Assembly (NCBI RefSeq): GCF_003060865.1
Contig: NZ_CP028918.1
Span: 1,724,001-1,788,000, forward strand
Length of the DNA stretch: 64,000 nucleotides
Source: Gemmobacter aquarius
GTDB taxonomy: Bacteria; Pseudomonadota; Alphaproteobacteria; Rhodobacterales; Rhodobacteraceae
Reading direction: 5' to 3'
The notes under the pieces are model-generated. The model did not search any database. It was given only the letters and a program-made list of their open reading frames with translations, and was not told where the DNA came from. Shown here one piece after another: positions 1 to 9,866 of this stretch (the first letter of the stretch is position 1; every line of letters begins with the position of its first letter). A program made the translations under genes and the position numbers.

Positions 1-1
1 A

Positions 2-364
2 ATCGACGTGGGCGATGTGCCGATCCATTCCGAAAACGGGCAGGCCCATGCCTCTGAGGCCACGGTGAAAGCCGAACAGGCCGCCGCCGCCCGCATCTTC
101 GGCCTGCTTCCGCCCGATCAAGCCGCAAGTTTCCGCGCCCTCTGGGACGAATTCGAAGCCGCCGGAACGCCCGACGCCATCTTCGCCAAAAGCCTCGACC
201 GCGTGCAACCTGTGATGGCCAACCTGCAATCGGGCGGCGGTACGTGGATCACCTATAACGTCACCGCCGATCAGCTCGAAACCCGCGTGGGCAGCAAGAT
301 CGCCCGCGGCGCGCCACGGCTGTGGGATTGGGTCAAGGCGCAAACCACAGCCTTCTTCCGCTGA
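2..364 (+). CDS. HD-domain hydrolase (YfbR/HD_3-like), 3' part only
   Basis: The window opens inside this gene; about 120 C-terminal residues are visible and the true start lies upstream. The opening stretch reads DVGDVPIHSENG and is followed by a helical region with FGLLPPDQAASFRALWDEFE, which resembles the C-terminal half of HD-domain phosphohydrolases of the 5'-nucleotidase YfbR type. The metal-binding HD pair itself is probably upstream and cannot be checked. The TGA stop at 362-364 is followed within 15 bases by the first hairpin of a four-hairpin cluster. The substrate cannot be told from this fragment. Confidence 0.6.
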   Translation: MDVGDVPIHSENGQAHASEATVKAEQAAAARIFGLLPPDQAASFRALWDEFEAAGTPDAIFAKSLDRVQPVMANLQSGGGTWITYNVTADQLETRVGSKIARGAPRLWDWVKAQTTAFFR

Positions 365-377
365 CGGTCCCCACAAA

Positions 378-488
378 GCGAAGTCTGACGCAGACTTCGC
401 GCCGGAATTTGACGCAAATTCCGCCTACCACCCGCGCGCCCCCGATTTTTGCGTCAAAAATCGACGCGGAATTTGCGTCAAATTCCGC
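378..488. repeat. Four-hairpin cluster A with mirrored 7-base loops
   Basis: Four perfect hairpins occur in a row. 378-400 has stem gcgaagtc and loop TGACGCA. 403-423 has stem cggaatt and loop TGACGCA. 443-463 has stem cgatttt and loop TGCGTCA. 466-488 has stem gcggaatt and loop TGCGTCA. The last two loops are the reverse complement of the first two, so loop-loop pairing is possible. It lies between the HD gene and icd, both on the plus strand. Its role is unknown; candidates are a terminator, an mRNA 3'-end stabiliser or a REP-like repeat. Confidence 0.85.
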
Positions 489-589
489 TTCCGCGGCATT
501 TCGGTATGCCGTTGCATACAACGCTTCCCAAGCCACCTGCGATCCGCTAAGACGCGCCCAATCGAATCCAATCGCAAAAGGGGCCGGAC

Positions 590-1804
590 ATGACCAAGAT
601 CAAGGTGGCAAACCCCGTCGTCGAACTCGACGGCGACGAGATGACCCGGATCATCTGGGATTTCATCAAGCAAAAGCTGATCCTTCCCTATCTCGACGTC
701 GACCTGAAGTACTACGACCTCGGCATGGAAGAGCGTGATCGCACCAACGACCAGATCACCATCGATGCCGCCCTTGCGATCAAGGAACACGGTGTCGGCG
801 TCAAATGCGCGACCATCACCCCCGACGAGGCGCGGGTCGAGGAATTCGGTCTCAAGCAGATGTGGAAATCGCCCAACGGCACCATCCGCAACATCCTCGG
901 CGGCGTGATCTTCCGCGAACCGATCATCTGCAAGAACGTCCCCCGCCTCGTTCCGGGCTGGACCAAACCCATCGTCGTGGGCCGCCACGCCTTTGGCGAC
1001 CAGTACAAGGCCACTGATTTCCTTTTCCCCGGCGCAGGCAAACTGACGATGAAATTCGTCGGCGACGACGGCACCGTGATCGAGCGTGACGTCTACCAAG
1101 CCCCTTCGGCGGGCGTCTACATGGGCATGTATAACCTCGACGACTCGATCTACGATTTCGCCCGTTCGTCGATGAACTACGGCCTTCTCAAGGGCTGGCC
1201 GGTCTACCTTTCGACCAAGAACACCATCCTCAAGGCCTATGACGGCCGCTTCAAGGATATCTTTGCCAAAGTCTACACCGAGGAATTCGAAGACCGCTTC
1301 AAGGCCGCAGGCATCCATTACGAACACCGCCTGATCGACGACATGGTGGCTTCCGCGATGAAATGGTCGGGCGGCTATGTCTGGGCCTGCAAGAATTATG
1401 ACGGCGATGTGCAGTCCGACACCGTTGCCCAAGGGTTCGGCTCGCTCGGCCTGATGACGAGCGTCCTGATGACGCCCGATGGCAAGGTGGTCGAGGCCGA
1501 AGCCGCCCACGGCACCGTGACTCGCCACTACCGCGAGCATCAAAAGGGCAAGGCGACCTCTACCAACTCCATCGCTTCGATCTTCGCATGGACCGGGGGC
1601 CTCAAGCACCGCGCCAAGCTCGACGGCAACGAGCAACTGATGCGCTTTGCCACCACATTGGAAAAGGTCACGGTCGACACCGTCGAAGACGGCTGGATGA
1701 CCAAAGACCTCGCCCTGCTGGTCGGCCCCGACCAGAAATGGCTGACCACCATTGGCTACCTCGAAAAGGTCGACGAATACCTCAACAAGGCCCTCGCGGG
1801 CTGA
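590..1804 (+). CDS. icd: NADP-dependent isocitrate dehydrogenase
   Basis: A 404-residue protein that oxidatively decarboxylates isocitrate to 2-oxoglutarate in the TCA cycle, reducing NADP+. It belongs to the short homodimeric type II (eukaryote-like) subfamily, whose members are about 400 residues. The isocitrate-binding segment [13 protein letters not shown] is at residues 93-105, with the conserved Ser94, Asn96 and Arg100. The start at [20 protein letters not shown] matches the usual N-terminus of the family. It is a single-gene unit followed by a strong hairpin terminator. No frame problems are seen. Confidence 0.97.
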   Translation: MTKIKVANPVVELDGDEMTRIIWDFIKQKLILPYLDVDLKYYDLGMEERDRTNDQITIDAALAIKEHGVGVKCATITPDEARVEEFGLKQMWKSPNGTIRNILGGVIFREPIICKNVPRLVPGWTKPIVVGRHAFGDQYKATDFLFPGAGKLTMKFVGDDGTVIERDVYQAPSAGVYMGMYNLDDSIYDFARSSMNYGLLKGWPVYLSTKNTILKAYDGRFKDIFAKVYTEEFEDRFKAAGIHYEHRLIDDMVASAMKWSGGYVWACKNYDGDVQSDTVAQGFGSLGLMTSVLMTPDGKVVEAEAAHGTVTRHYREHQKGKATSTNSIASIFAWTGGLKHRAKLDGNEQLMRFATTLEKVTVDTVEDGWMTKDLALLVGPDQKWLTTIGYLEKVDEYLNKALAG

Positions 1805-1811
1805 ACCGGTC

Positions 1812-1841
1812 GGGGCCGCGCGAAAAGCGTGGCCCCGTTTC
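1812..1841 (+). terminator. Likely terminator of icd
   Basis: A GC-rich hairpin (ggggccgcgc, loop gaaaa, gcgtggcccc, with one G-T pair) begins 8 bases after the icd stop and is followed by a short T-rich stretch (gtttcgtt). This is the layout of a rho-independent terminator, although the T tract is weak. Confidence 0.65.
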
Positions 1842-2014
1842 GTTAACCTTAACGCTTCACGACCTGCCCCGTGCAAAACCGTGCATCGGTTGTGCATGCA
1901 CCGATTCCCGCATTTCGCAGCCGCAGCAAGGTTTCTCTGGCCTTTCGGGCCAATTCGGGCTAAGGCCGCGCCAACACACACTGCCAACACTTCTGATGAA
2001 AGAGACCCTCCCCG

Positions 2015-3832
2015 ATGGAGCTTCGCAACATTGCCATCATCGCCCACGTCGACCATGGCAAGACCACGCTCGTTGACGAGCTTCTGAAACAATCCGGCTC
2101 GTTCCGTGACAACCAGGCCGTTGCCGAACGCGCCATGGACAGCAACGACATCGAACGCGAACGCGGGATCACGATCCTTGCCAAATGCACCAGCCTCGAA
2201 TGGGGCGGCGCACGCATCAACATCGTCGACACCCCCGGCCACGCCGATTTCGGCGGCGAGGTTGAACGTATCCTGTCGATGGTCGATGGTGTGGTGCTGC
2301 TGGTCGACGCCGCCGAAGGCCCGATGCCGCAAACCAAATTCGTGACATCGAAAGCCCTCGCCCTCGGCCTGCGCCCCATTGTGGTGCTCAATAAGGTCGA
2401 CAAGCATGATGCCGAACCGTCGCGCGCCCTGAACGAGGTGTTCGACCTGTTCGCCAACCTTGGCGCCGACGACGAACAGCTTGATTTTCCGGTGCTTTAT
2501 GCATCGGGCCGCAACGGTTGGGCCGATAACGAGCTTGACGGTCCGCGCAAGGACCTGACCGCGCTTTATGAACTCGTGATCAAACACGTGCCCGAACCAA
2601 AGCAGATTGCCCGCCGCAGCGAGCCCTTCCAGATGCTTGCGACTACCCTGTCTGCCGACCCTTTCATCGGTCGCATCCTGACAGGCCGGGTCGAGGCGGG
2701 CACCCTGCGCGCAGGCGAAACCATCAAGGCCCTGTCGCGCGACGGCGAGCGGCTCGAACAGTTCCGCGTGTCGAAAGTGCTGGCCTATCGCGGCCTCGTC
2801 ATGACGCCGATCGATGCCGCCGAAGCCGGTGACATCGTCACCCTCGCAGGCATGACCAAGGCCACAGTGGCCGACACGCTTTGCGCCCTTGAAATCGACA
2901 CGTCCCTTCCGGCCCAGCCGATCGACCCGCCGACCATCTCGATCACCTTCGGCATCAACGACTCACCCCTTGCCGGCAAGGAAGGCACGAAAGTGCAATC
3001 CCGCGTCATCCGCGAGCGCCTGATGAAAGAAGCCGAGATCAACGTGGCGATCAAAGTGACAGACACCCCAAGCGGCGATGCCTTCGAAGTCGCCGGTCGC
3101 GGCGAGTTGCAAATGGGCGTCTTGATCGAAAACATGCGCCGCGAAGGGTTCGAGCTGTCGATCAGCCGCCCCCGCGTGCTGTTCCAGGAAATCGACGGCG
3201 TCCGCCACGAGCCTGTCGAGGAAGTCACCATCGACGTCGATGACGAATACACCGGCCCCGTGATCGAAAAGCTGACCGGCCCGCGCAAGGGCGATCTGCT
3301 CGAGATGAAACCGGCAGGCGCGGGCAAAACCCGCATCATCGCGCACGTGCCCTCGCGCGGCCTGATCGGCTATCATGGCCAGTTCATGACCGATACGCGC
3401 GGCACCGGCGTTCTGAACCGCGTCTTCCACGGCTGGACCCCGCACAAGGGCCCGATCGAAGGCCGCCGCCAAGGCGTTCTTATCTCGATGGAATCCGGTA
3501 TTTCGGTCGCCTATGCGATGTGGAAGCTCGAAGATCGCGGCCACTTCTTCATCGGTGTCCAGGAACCGGTATATACCGGCATGATCATCGGCGAACACAG
3601 CCGCGACAACGACCTCGAGGTGAACCCGCTCAAGGGCAAGCAGCTGACCAACGTCCGCGCTTCGGGCACCGACGAAGCCGTTCGCCTGACCACGCCGGTC
3701 AAGCTGTCGCTCGAACAGTGCATCGCCTATATCGATGATGACGAACTGGTCGAAGTCACCCCCAAATCGGTGCGGATGCGTAAACGCCACCTCGATCCGC
3801 ATGAGCGCAAGCGGTCCGCCAAGGCGTCTTAA
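2015..3832 (+). CDS. typA: Ribosome-associated translational GTPase TypA/BipA
   Basis: A 605-residue translational GTPase with the EF-G-like fold; TypA family members bind the ribosome and help 50S assembly under stress. G1 is AHVDHGKT at residues 10-17, followed by DTPGHADF (G3) and NKVD (G4). The C-terminal half keeps the TypA-specific region, including [18 protein letters not shown]. Length is normal for the family. The start at [16 protein letters not shown] is the family start. Its stop overlaps the last bases of the convergent LysR gene by 4 bases. Confidence 0.97.
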   Translation: MELRNIAIIAHVDHGKTTLVDELLKQSGSFRDNQAVAERAMDSNDIERERGITILAKCTSLEWGGARINIVDTPGHADFGGEVERILSMVDGVVLLVDAAEGPMPQTKFVTSKALALGLRPIVVLNKVDKHDAEPSRALNEVFDLFANLGADDEQLDFPVLYASGRNGWADNELDGPRKDLTALYELVIKHVPEPKQIARRSEPFQMLATTLSADPFIGRILTGRVEAGTLRAGETIKALSRDGERLEQFRVSKVLAYRGLVMTPIDAAEAGDIVTLAGMTKATVADTLCALEIDTSLPAQPIDPPTISITFGINDSPLAGKEGTKVQSRVIRERLMKEAEINVAIKVTDTPSGDAFEVAGRGELQMGVLIENMRREGFELSISRPRVLFQEIDGVRHEPVEEVTIDVDDEYTGPVIEKLTGPRKGDLLEMKPAGAGKTRIIAHVPSRGLIGYHGQFMTDTRGTGVLNRVFHGWTPHKGPIEGRRQGVLISMESGISVAYAMWKLEDRGHFFIGVQEPVYTGMIIGEHSRDNDLEVNPLKGKQLTNVRASGTDEAVRLTTPVKLSLEQCIAYIDDDELVEVTPKSVRMRKRHLDPHERKRSAKAS

Positions 3833-4704
3833 CCGGCCCTACGCTCGCCGGGCGCGTGATTGCGAAAGTGATTGCGCGCCCAGCGGAAAAACCCTGCGAT
3901 CTGCGGCTCTTCTGCCCGCGCCGCGTCGCAGATTGCCCAGACCTCGCTTGACGCAGGCCGTGGCCCATCGACCGGCAAAAGCCGCGCATCGCTCTCGGCC
4001 AGCAGGGTTGGCAACAGGGCGATCCCCATTCCCGCCGCACAGCCCTCGATCATCGCACCCGTGCTTGCGGCCAGCATCGCGACCACACCGCCCTGCCGGG
4101 GCAACCAGCGATAGGCCGCCGTCTCGGCCAGACTGCCGGACGCGCGGATCATCGACTGGCCCTCCAGCGTGTCCAACCGCCCCCTGATCCGGTTCGCTAC
4201 AACATAGGCCGGCGCAGAATAAAGCCCCCACTCGATCCGCCCTAACGACTGGCCCGCACAACGCTCGGGTACGGCTGTCATCGGGCCAACACTCACATCG
4301 GCCCCCGCAGCCAGCGTGATGTCCTCGACAATCGTCAACTCTGCCGGACTTTCCGCCCGCCCCGACCAAAGCGGCAGCGCAGATGACAAAAACAGCCGCG
4401 CCGACACATCGCATGTCGCGATCCGCAGCGGCGGCGGCGCATCGGTCAACCGCTGTCGCAGCTTTTCGAACACCTCCTGCATGTCGCGCGCGGCGGCCAC
4501 CATGTCACGGCCACGCGAATTCGGGGTCATCCGCCCGGATTCGTCGCGCAGGAAAACCGGATTTCCGGCAGCCTCGATCGCCGCAAGCCGCCGCGACATC
4601 GTGGATTGGCTTACCCCGGCCGCCCGCGCTGCCGCCGAAAGCGTGCCCGCCTCGGTGATCAATAGAATGTCGCGAAGATCGTTCCAGTCCGGAAAAGCAG
4701 CCAT
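3829..4704 (-). CDS. LysR family transcriptional regulator
   Basis: About 291 residues from the start at MAAFPDWNDLRDILLI; a longer frame reaches 4761 but lacks family-like sequence. The winged helix-turn-helix is at about residues 12-45 (GTLSAAARAAGVSQSTMSRRL), followed by a periplasmic-binding-protein-like sensor domain typical of LysR proteins. An aaggacc sequence lies about 9 bases upstream of the chosen ATG. It ends tail to tail with typA. No divergent target gene adjoins it, so its ligand and regulon cannot be predicted. Confidence 0.9.
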   Translation of the reverse strand: MAAFPDWNDLRDILLITEAGTLSAAARAAGVSQSTMSRRLAAIEAAGNPVFLRDESGRMTPNSRGRDMVAAARDMQEVFEKLRQRLTDAPPPLRIATCDVSARLFLSSALPLWSGRAESPAELTIVEDITLAAGADVSVGPMTAVPERCAGQSLGRIEWGLYSAPAYVVANRIRGRLDTLEGQSMIRASGSLAETAAYRWLPRQGGVVAMLAASTGAMIEGCAAGMGIALLPTLLAESDARLLPVDGPRPASSEVWAICDAARAEEPQIAGFFRWARNHFRNHAPGERRAG

Positions 4705-4846
4705 GCGCGTGGTCCTTGCAAGCTCGGGTTTCGGCAGCACCAACGAAACTCGGCAAGGCACATGGTCAGAGTTAGTTACAAAAGATTAACGATTGGGTCG
4801 CCGCCGTCAACCAAAGGCAGGCAGAAAGCAACTGTCGGGCACAAAT

Positions 4847-4870
4847 GAAAACGGCCCCGAACGGGGCCGC
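4847..4870 (-). terminator. Terminator of the alaS-DUF1330 unit
   Basis: Read on the minus strand, cggcccc, loop gtt and a matching ggggccg arm form a hairpin followed by ttttcattt, shortly after the DUF1330 stop codon. This is a good rho-independent terminator for the minus-strand alaS-DUF1330 transcript. Confidence 0.75.
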
Positions 4871-4891
4871 CCTCATGCAATGGCAGGTCTG

Positions 4892-5182
4892 TCAGCCGAT
4901 TTCCTCGACCACCATCAGATCGCGCAGCGAAGCGCCTTTGGCATGGGCCAACGCCGCCTGATACTCGGGCGAATTGTAGCAGGCCACCGCCGCCTCGAGG
5001 CTTGGAAAGCGTGCCACCACGTTGCGGGCGCGGTCGTTTCCCTCAAGTTGGACATAACGCCCGCCACGTGCAAGGAACACCCCGCCATGGGTCGCAATCG
5101 CAGGCCCTGCGCCGGCAGCATAACGACCATAGGCCTCGGCATCGGTCACATGCACATGGGCAATCCACAAAGCTGTCGGCAT
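4892..5182 (-). CDS. DUF1330 domain protein
   Basis: A 96-residue cytosolic protein of the DUF1330 family, which has a dimeric ferredoxin-like alpha+beta barrel fold. Visible family features are the opening MPTALWIAHVHVTDAEAYGRYA, the mid segment VVARFPSLEAAVACYNSPEYQ (the most conserved stretch of the family) and the final LMVVEEI. It starts 3 bases after the alaS stop on the same strand, so it is probably co-transcribed with alaS. The biochemical function of the family is not established. Confidence 0.9.
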   Translation of the reverse strand: MPTALWIAHVHVTDAEAYGRYAAGAGPAIATHGGVFLARGGRYVQLEGNDRARNVVARFPSLEAAVACYNSPEYQAALAHAKGASLRDLMVVEEIG

Positions 5183-5185
5183 GTC

Positions 5186-7840
5186 CTATCCCTCCAGCAC
5201 GGCCATTGCCGCCTTGATCGCCGCATCTGCCCCGCCGATATCGGCACCACCGGCCTGCGCCATGTCGGGCCGGCCACCGCCGCCCTTGCCGCCCATCGCT
5301 TCGGCCGCCGCCTTGACCAGCGCCACCGCACTGATCCGCGCCGTCAGGTCTGCCGTCACCCCCGCTGCAACCGCAGGCTTGGCCCCGGTATCGGCGATCA
5401 GCAGCACCGCACCCGACCCCAGCCGCGCCTTCATCTCGTCAATCAGCGCGGGCAGATCCTTGCCCGAAACACCCGAAATCACCTGAGCGATGAATTTCAC
5501 GCCACCCACCTCGACGGCCTCCGGTCCGGCAGACTTGCCGCCCATCGCAACCTCGCGGCGCAGCTGCGCGACCTCGTTCATCAGCGCCCGCCGTTCTTCG
5601 GCCAGCACCTTGACGCGGTCCACCACCTCGGAAACCGAAGCCTTCAGCACCGCAGCCACATCGGCCAGACGCGCATCCTGCGCGCGCAGATGGTCAAGCG
5701 CCGCCTGCCCCGTCAGCGCCTCGATCCGGCGCACCCCTGCCGACGACGCGCTTTCCGACAACAGTACGAAGGCCCCGATATCGCCGGTGCGCGCGACATG
5801 GGTGCCACCGCACAGCTCGAGGCTATAGGTGCGCCCGTCCGCGCCCTTGCCCGACCCGTCCAGCGCGCCCATCGACACGACGCGAACCTCGTCGCCATAC
5901 TTCTCGCCGAACAGTGCCTGCGCGCCCAAGGCCCGCGCATCGTCCGGCGTCATGATCCGGGTTTCAACCGCAGTGTTCTGGCGCACATATTCGTTCACCT
6001 CGGCCTCGACCGCAGCGATTTCACCCGCTGACATGCCCGCCGAATGGCTGAAGTCAAAGCGCAAGCGGTCCGGTGCGTTCAAGCTGCCGCGCTGCGCGAC
6101 GTGATCGCCCAAGGCACGCCGCAGCGCCTCGTGCAGCAGGTGCGTTGCGGAATGGTTCGCCCGGATCGCCCCGCGCCGCTTGTGATCGACCTCAAGTTTC
6201 GCCGGTTGGCCCTTGATGATCCGACCCTCGACCACCTCGGCGACTTGGATGAACACCCCCGCCGATTTCTTGGTGTCGGTCACATGGGCAAGACCCGTTT
6301 CGGTACGCACCCAGCCCGCATCGCCGACCTGACCGCCCGATTCCGCATAGAACGGCGTCTGGTTCACCACGATCTGCACAGACGTTCCGGTCGCGGCCTC
6401 AGCCACTTCGCCGCCCTCGCGCACCAGCGCGTTTACCACGCCCTCGGCGATTTCGGTGTCATAGCCGAGGAATTCGGATACGCCATGCGCCTCGGCCAAT
6501 TCGTACCAGATGTTGGCGTCCTTCGCCTCGCCGGTGCCCGACCACGCCGCCCGCGCCTTGGTTTTCTGTTCTTGCATAGCAACATCGAAACCGGCCACAT
6601 CCACGGCCCGCCCCTTTTCGCGCAGCGCGTCCTGCGTCAGATCGAGCGGGAAACCATAGGTGTCGTAAAGCTTGAACGCGGCCGCACCGGGCAGGGCCCC
6701 GCCCTCTGGCAGCCGTGCCAATTCGTCATCGAGCAGCCGCAAGCCACGGTCAAGCGTCTGCTTGAAGCGCGTTTCTTCAAGGCGCAGCGTCTCTTCGATC
6801 AGCGATTGCGCGCGCGCGAGTTCGGGGTATGCCGCCCCCATCTGCCGCACCAGCGCCGGAACCAGCCGGAACATCACCGGATCATCCGCGCCCAGCATAT
6901 GCGCGTGCCGCATCGCGCGGCGCATGATCCGCCGCAGCACATAACCGCGCCCTTCGTTCGACGGCATCACCCCGTCGGCGATCAGGAACGAGGTCGAGCG
7001 CAGATGGTCGGCGATCACGCGGTGATGCACCTTGCCCGGACCATCGGGATCGCTGCTCGTCGCATGGGCGCTCGCCTCGATCAGGCTGCGCATCAGGTCG
7101 GTGTCGTAATTGTCGTGCTTGCCCTGCAACAACGCGCCGATCCGCTCCAGCCCCATGCCGGTGTCGATCGACTGCATGTCGAGCGGGCGCATCGACCCAT
7201 CTGCGAACTGCTCGTTCTGCATGAAGACGTTGTTCCAGATCTCGATGAAGCGGTCGCCATCCTCGTCCTTGCTGCCCGGAGGGCCACCCCAGATGTGGTC
7301 GCCGTGATCGTAGAAGATCTCGGTGCAGGGACCGCAAGGGCCGGTCGGCCCCATACGCCAGAAGTTGTCATCGGTCGGAATACGGATGATGCGGGCATCG
7401 TCGAGGCCCGCGACCTTTTTCCAGATATCCGCCGCCTCGTCATCGGTATGGTAGACCGTGACGCACAGTTTCTTCGGGTCGATTGCGAAATCGCGAGTCA
7501 GCAACTCCCACGAAAACGCGATGGCATCGGCCTTGAAGTAATCGCCAAAGCTGAAATTGCCGAGCATTTCGAAGAACGTATGATGCCGCGCGGTGTAGCC
7601 CACATTGTCGAGGTCGTTGTGCTTGCCGCCCGCGCGCACGCATTTCTGTGCCGTAGTCGCCCGCTGGTAGTCACGTGTCTCGACGCCGGTGAAGCAGTTC
7701 TTGAACTGGACCATGCCGGAATTCGCGAACATCAGGGTCGGATCGTTGCGTGGAACCAGTGGCGAGCTGTCGACCACGCGGTGCCCGTTGCGCTGGAAAA
7801 AATCGAGGAAGGTAGAGCGGATATCGTTCAGCGACGCCAT
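5186..7840 (-). CDS. alaS: Alanyl-tRNA synthetase
   Basis: An 884-residue cytosolic class II synthetase that charges tRNA-Ala with alanine. The N-terminal catalytic domain begins [20 protein letters not shown], with the motif region [20 protein letters not shown]. The tRNA-recognition part contains [20 protein letters not shown]. The editing domain shows the zinc ligands [11 protein letters not shown] and [10 protein letters not shown]. The C-Ala domain ends in a glycine-rich stretch near residue 860. Length is typical (about 875). DUF1330 follows in the same operon. Confidence 0.98.
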   Translation of the reverse strand: MASLNDIRSTFLDFFQRNGHRVVDSSPLVPRNDPTLMFANSGMVQFKNCFTGVETRDYQRATTAQKCVRAGGKHNDLDNVGYTARHHTFFEMLGNFSFGDYFKADAIAFSWELLTRDFAIDPKKLCVTVYHTDDEAADIWKKVAGLDDARIIRIPTDDNFWRMGPTGPCGPCTEIFYDHGDHIWGGPPGSKDEDGDRFIEIWNNVFMQNEQFADGSMRPLDMQSIDTGMGLERIGALLQGKHDNYDTDLMRSLIEASAHATSSDPDGPGKVHHRVIADHLRSTSFLIADGVMPSNEGRGYVLRRIMRRAMRHAHMLGADDPVMFRLVPALVRQMGAAYPELARAQSLIEETLRLEETRFKQTLDRGLRLLDDELARLPEGGALPGAAAFKLYDTYGFPLDLTQDALREKGRAVDVAGFDVAMQEQKTKARAAWSGTGEAKDANIWYELAEAHGVSEFLGYDTEIAEGVVNALVREGGEVAEAATGTSVQIVVNQTPFYAESGGQVGDAGWVRTETGLAHVTDTKKSAGVFIQVAEVVEGRIIKGQPAKLEVDHKRRGAIRANHSATHLLHEALRRALGDHVAQRGSLNAPDRLRFDFSHSAGMSAGEIAAVEAEVNEYVRQNTAVETRIMTPDDARALGAQALFGEKYGDEVRVVSMGALDGSGKGADGRTYSLELCGGTHVARTGDIGAFVLLSESASSAGVRRIEALTGQAALDHLRAQDARLADVAAVLKASVSEVVDRVKVLAEERRALMNEVAQLRREVAMGGKSAGPEAVEVGGVKFIAQVISGVSGKDLPALIDEMKARLGSGAVLLIADTGAKPAVAAGVTADLTARISAVALVKAAAEAMGGKGGGGRPDMAQAGGADIGGADAAIKAAMAVLEG

Positions 7841-7933
7841 GCCCGAGGTGCCCTTTCAAAAGGCGGAAAACCGGTTTTCGGCCTTTCAATTATCCCCGCC
7901 GCGCGTCCCTGTCCACCGCTGCGGGCCTGCCCA

Positions 7934-7976
7934 ATGAAAAAAGGCCGGAACCCCATGGCTCCGGCCCCTTTTTCGA
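7934..7976 (-). terminator. Terminator after recA
   Basis: Between recA and alaS the minus strand reads ggccgga, gccatggggt, tccggcc, followed by a run of six T. It lies just after the recA stop at 7992. The complementary strand also has a T run, so it could work in both directions. Confidence 0.8.
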
Positions 7977-7991
7977 CCTTTCGGTCAAATT

Positions 7992-9065
7992 CTACATATC
8001 CACCACGTCCGCATCGCCTTCGCTTTCGGCCATCATAAAGTCCAGACCGTTGGCCGCCCTGATCTTTTCTTCGATCTCTTGCGCGGTGGCCGGGTTTTGC
8101 TTGAGGAACAGCTTGGCATTCTCGCGCCCCTGTCCGATCCGCTCGTCGCCATAGGAATACCATGACCCGGATTTTTCGACGACACCGGCCTTGACCCCGA
8201 TATCGACCAGCTCGCCGGTCTTGGAAATCCCCTCGCCATACATGATGTCGAATTCGACCTGCTTGAAGGGCGGAGCTACCTTGTTCTTCACCACTTTCAC
8301 GCGGGTCGCATTGCCCACCACATCGTCCTTTTCCTTGATCGCGCCGATGCGGCGGATGTCCAGACGGACGCTGGCGTAGAATTTCAGCGCGTTGCCGCCC
8401 GTCGTGGTTTCGGGGCTGCCGAACATCACGCCGATCTTCATGCGGATCTGGTTGATGAAGATGACCATGCAGTTGCTGCGCCCGATGCTGGCGGTCAGCT
8501 TGCGCATCGCCTGGCTCATCAGACGGGCCTGCGCGCCAACCTGCGCGTCGCCCATGTCACCCTCGATCTCGGACTTCGGCGTCAGCGCGGCGACCGAGTC
8601 GACCACGATCAGACTGACCGCGCCCGACCGAACCAGCGTGTCGACGATTTCCAGTGCCTGCTCGCCTGTGTCGGGCTGCGAAATCAGCAACTCGTTCAGA
8701 TTGACGCCCAGTTTCTTGGCATATTGCGGATCGAGCGCGTGTTCGGCATCGACAAAGGCGCAAACTCCGCCTTTTTTCTGCTCTTCGGCAACGACATGCA
8801 GCGTGAGCGTGGTCTTACCGGAAGATTCCGGCCCGTAAATTTCGATGATGCGCCCCTTGGGCAGGCCACCGATTCCCAGCGCGATATCAAGGCCCAGCGA
8901 TCCGGTCGAGGTTGCCTCGATGTCCATGATTGGGTTGTTTTCCCCAAGTTTCATGATCGAGCCCTTGCCGAACTGCCGTTCGATCTGTGCCAGTGCGCTT
9001 TCCAGCGCCTTCTGCTTGTCCATTTCGCGCTTTCCGTTCAAGTCGAGGAGTGTCGCTGTCGACAT
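7992..9065 (-). CDS. recA: Recombinase RecA
   Basis: A 357-residue homologous recombination ATPase; its filament on single-stranded DNA drives strand exchange and LexA self-cleavage. Walker A GPESSGKT is at residues 78-85, and the DNA-binding loop L2 region contains [21 protein letters not shown] (one residue over a core of 20 is omitted from the match). The C-terminus is acidic ([11 protein letters not shown]), as is usual. The start [22 protein letters not shown] has agggaga about 6 bases upstream. A GTTC-N7-GTTC LexA box lies 53 bases upstream, so SOS induction is expected. A terminator follows. Confidence 0.98.
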   Translation of the reverse strand: MSTATLLDLNGKREMDKQKALESALAQIERQFGKGSIMKLGENNPIMDIEATSTGSLGLDIALGIGGLPKGRIIEIYGPESSGKTTLTLHVVAEEQKKGGVCAFVDAEHALDPQYAKKLGVNLNELLISQPDTGEQALEIVDTLVRSGAVSLIVVDSVAALTPKSEIEGDMGDAQVGAQARLMSQAMRKLTASIGRSNCMVIFINQIRMKIGVMFGSPETTTGGNALKFYASVRLDIRRIGAIKEKDDVVGNATRVKVVKNKVAPPFKQVEFDIMYGEGISKTGELVDIGVKAGVVEKSGSWYSYGDERIGQGRENAKLFLKQNPATAQEIEEKIRAANGLDFMMAESEGDADVVDM

Positions 9066-9117
9066 AGTCCGTCTCCCTATATTTCACAGCCGCGGATCGG
9101 CGGCAATCGCTGCGCTT

Positions 9118-9132
9118 GTTCCCCAAGTGTTC
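9118..9132 (-). promoter_or_regulatory. LexA (SOS) box of recA
   Basis: The plus strand reads GTTC, cccaagt, GTTC, an exact match to the alphaproteobacterial LexA operator GTTC-N7-GTTC. On the recA strand it reads GAAC-N7-GAAC. It lies 53 bases upstream of the recA start, a suitable place for repression. It is also 136 bases upstream of the divergent sulfotransferase-like gene, so effects on that gene are possible. Confidence 0.8.
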
Positions 9133-9267
9133 TCACCGTTATGAGCACAAAACAGGAACATGGCAAATGGTTTTTTCGCCATTCCACTATCGACGCGAAT
9201 GGTTAAGGCTTGGTTTAGATCAGCCGCAGCGTGTAGAAGGGCAGAGTTCGTAACAGGGTGCTTTGAA

Positions 9268-9866
9268 ATGCTGGTTTTCTGGGAACAACGTCTGGCCATC
9301 CTCGCCACGCCCAAGACCGGATCGACAGCCATCGAATCCGCTCTCGAACCGCTCGCGACCATGGCGGTGCAGCGCCCGCCGGTCTTGAAACACACACCCG
9401 TGCAGCGCTTCCACCGCTTCATCGGCCCCTATCTCGAAGTGACCTCGGGCCAGCCCTTCACCCTTGTGGCCCTGATGCGCGAGCCGCGCGACTGGCTCGG
9501 GTCGTGGTTCCGCTACCGCCAGCGCGACGAGGTGACCGATCCGGCGAAATCGACCGCCGCGATCTCCTTCGACCGCTTCGTGAACGCGTGGTGCGATGAT
9601 CCGCAGCCCGAATTCGCCGCTGTCGGCAGTCAGGCCAAATTTCTTCAGCCCAAGGGAGACAAGGGCGTCGACCATCTGTTCCGCTACGAGGAGATCGACA
9701 CCTTCCTGCATTTTCTCGAAGATCGCCTGAACTGCGAAATCATCCTGCCGCGACTGAACGTCTCGCCCCCGGGGACCTGCAGCTTTCGCCCGAAACCGAG
9801 GCGCGGTTGCGAAAGACCGCAGCCCGTGACTTTGCGCTTTACGAAACGCTCAACACTTCGGGCTGA
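9268..9866 (+). pseudogene. Sulfotransferase-like P-loop protein, single-base frame break
   Basis: The start MLVFWEQRLAILATPKTGS carries the PKTGSTAIES loop, like the 5'-phosphosulfate-binding loop of sulfotransferases. The middle part (LVALMREPRDWLGSWFRYR) also fits that fold. The frame is good to about 9770, then turns into Arg/Pro-rich nonsense that overlaps cckA. One base earlier in phase the sequence continues sensibly as GDLQLSPETEARLRKTAARD and ends at a TGA at 9864-9866. Adding one C to the CCCCC run near 9770 joins the two parts into about 199 residues. It may be a real mutation or a sequencing error. The substrate is unknown. Confidence 0.7.

Noticed and set aside
425..2587. 720-codon open frame on the minus strand across icd and typA
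   Set aside because: It lies antisense to two certain genes, has no recognisable domain, and is explained by codon bias at high GC.
6044..8038. 664-codon open frame on the plus strand
   Set aside because: Antisense shadow of alaS with His/Arg-rich, domain-free sequence.
9203..9217. TTAA-N7-TTTA as a CtrA site before the sulfotransferase-like gene
   Set aside because: One mismatch in a core half-site and no supporting context; such near-matches are expected by chance.
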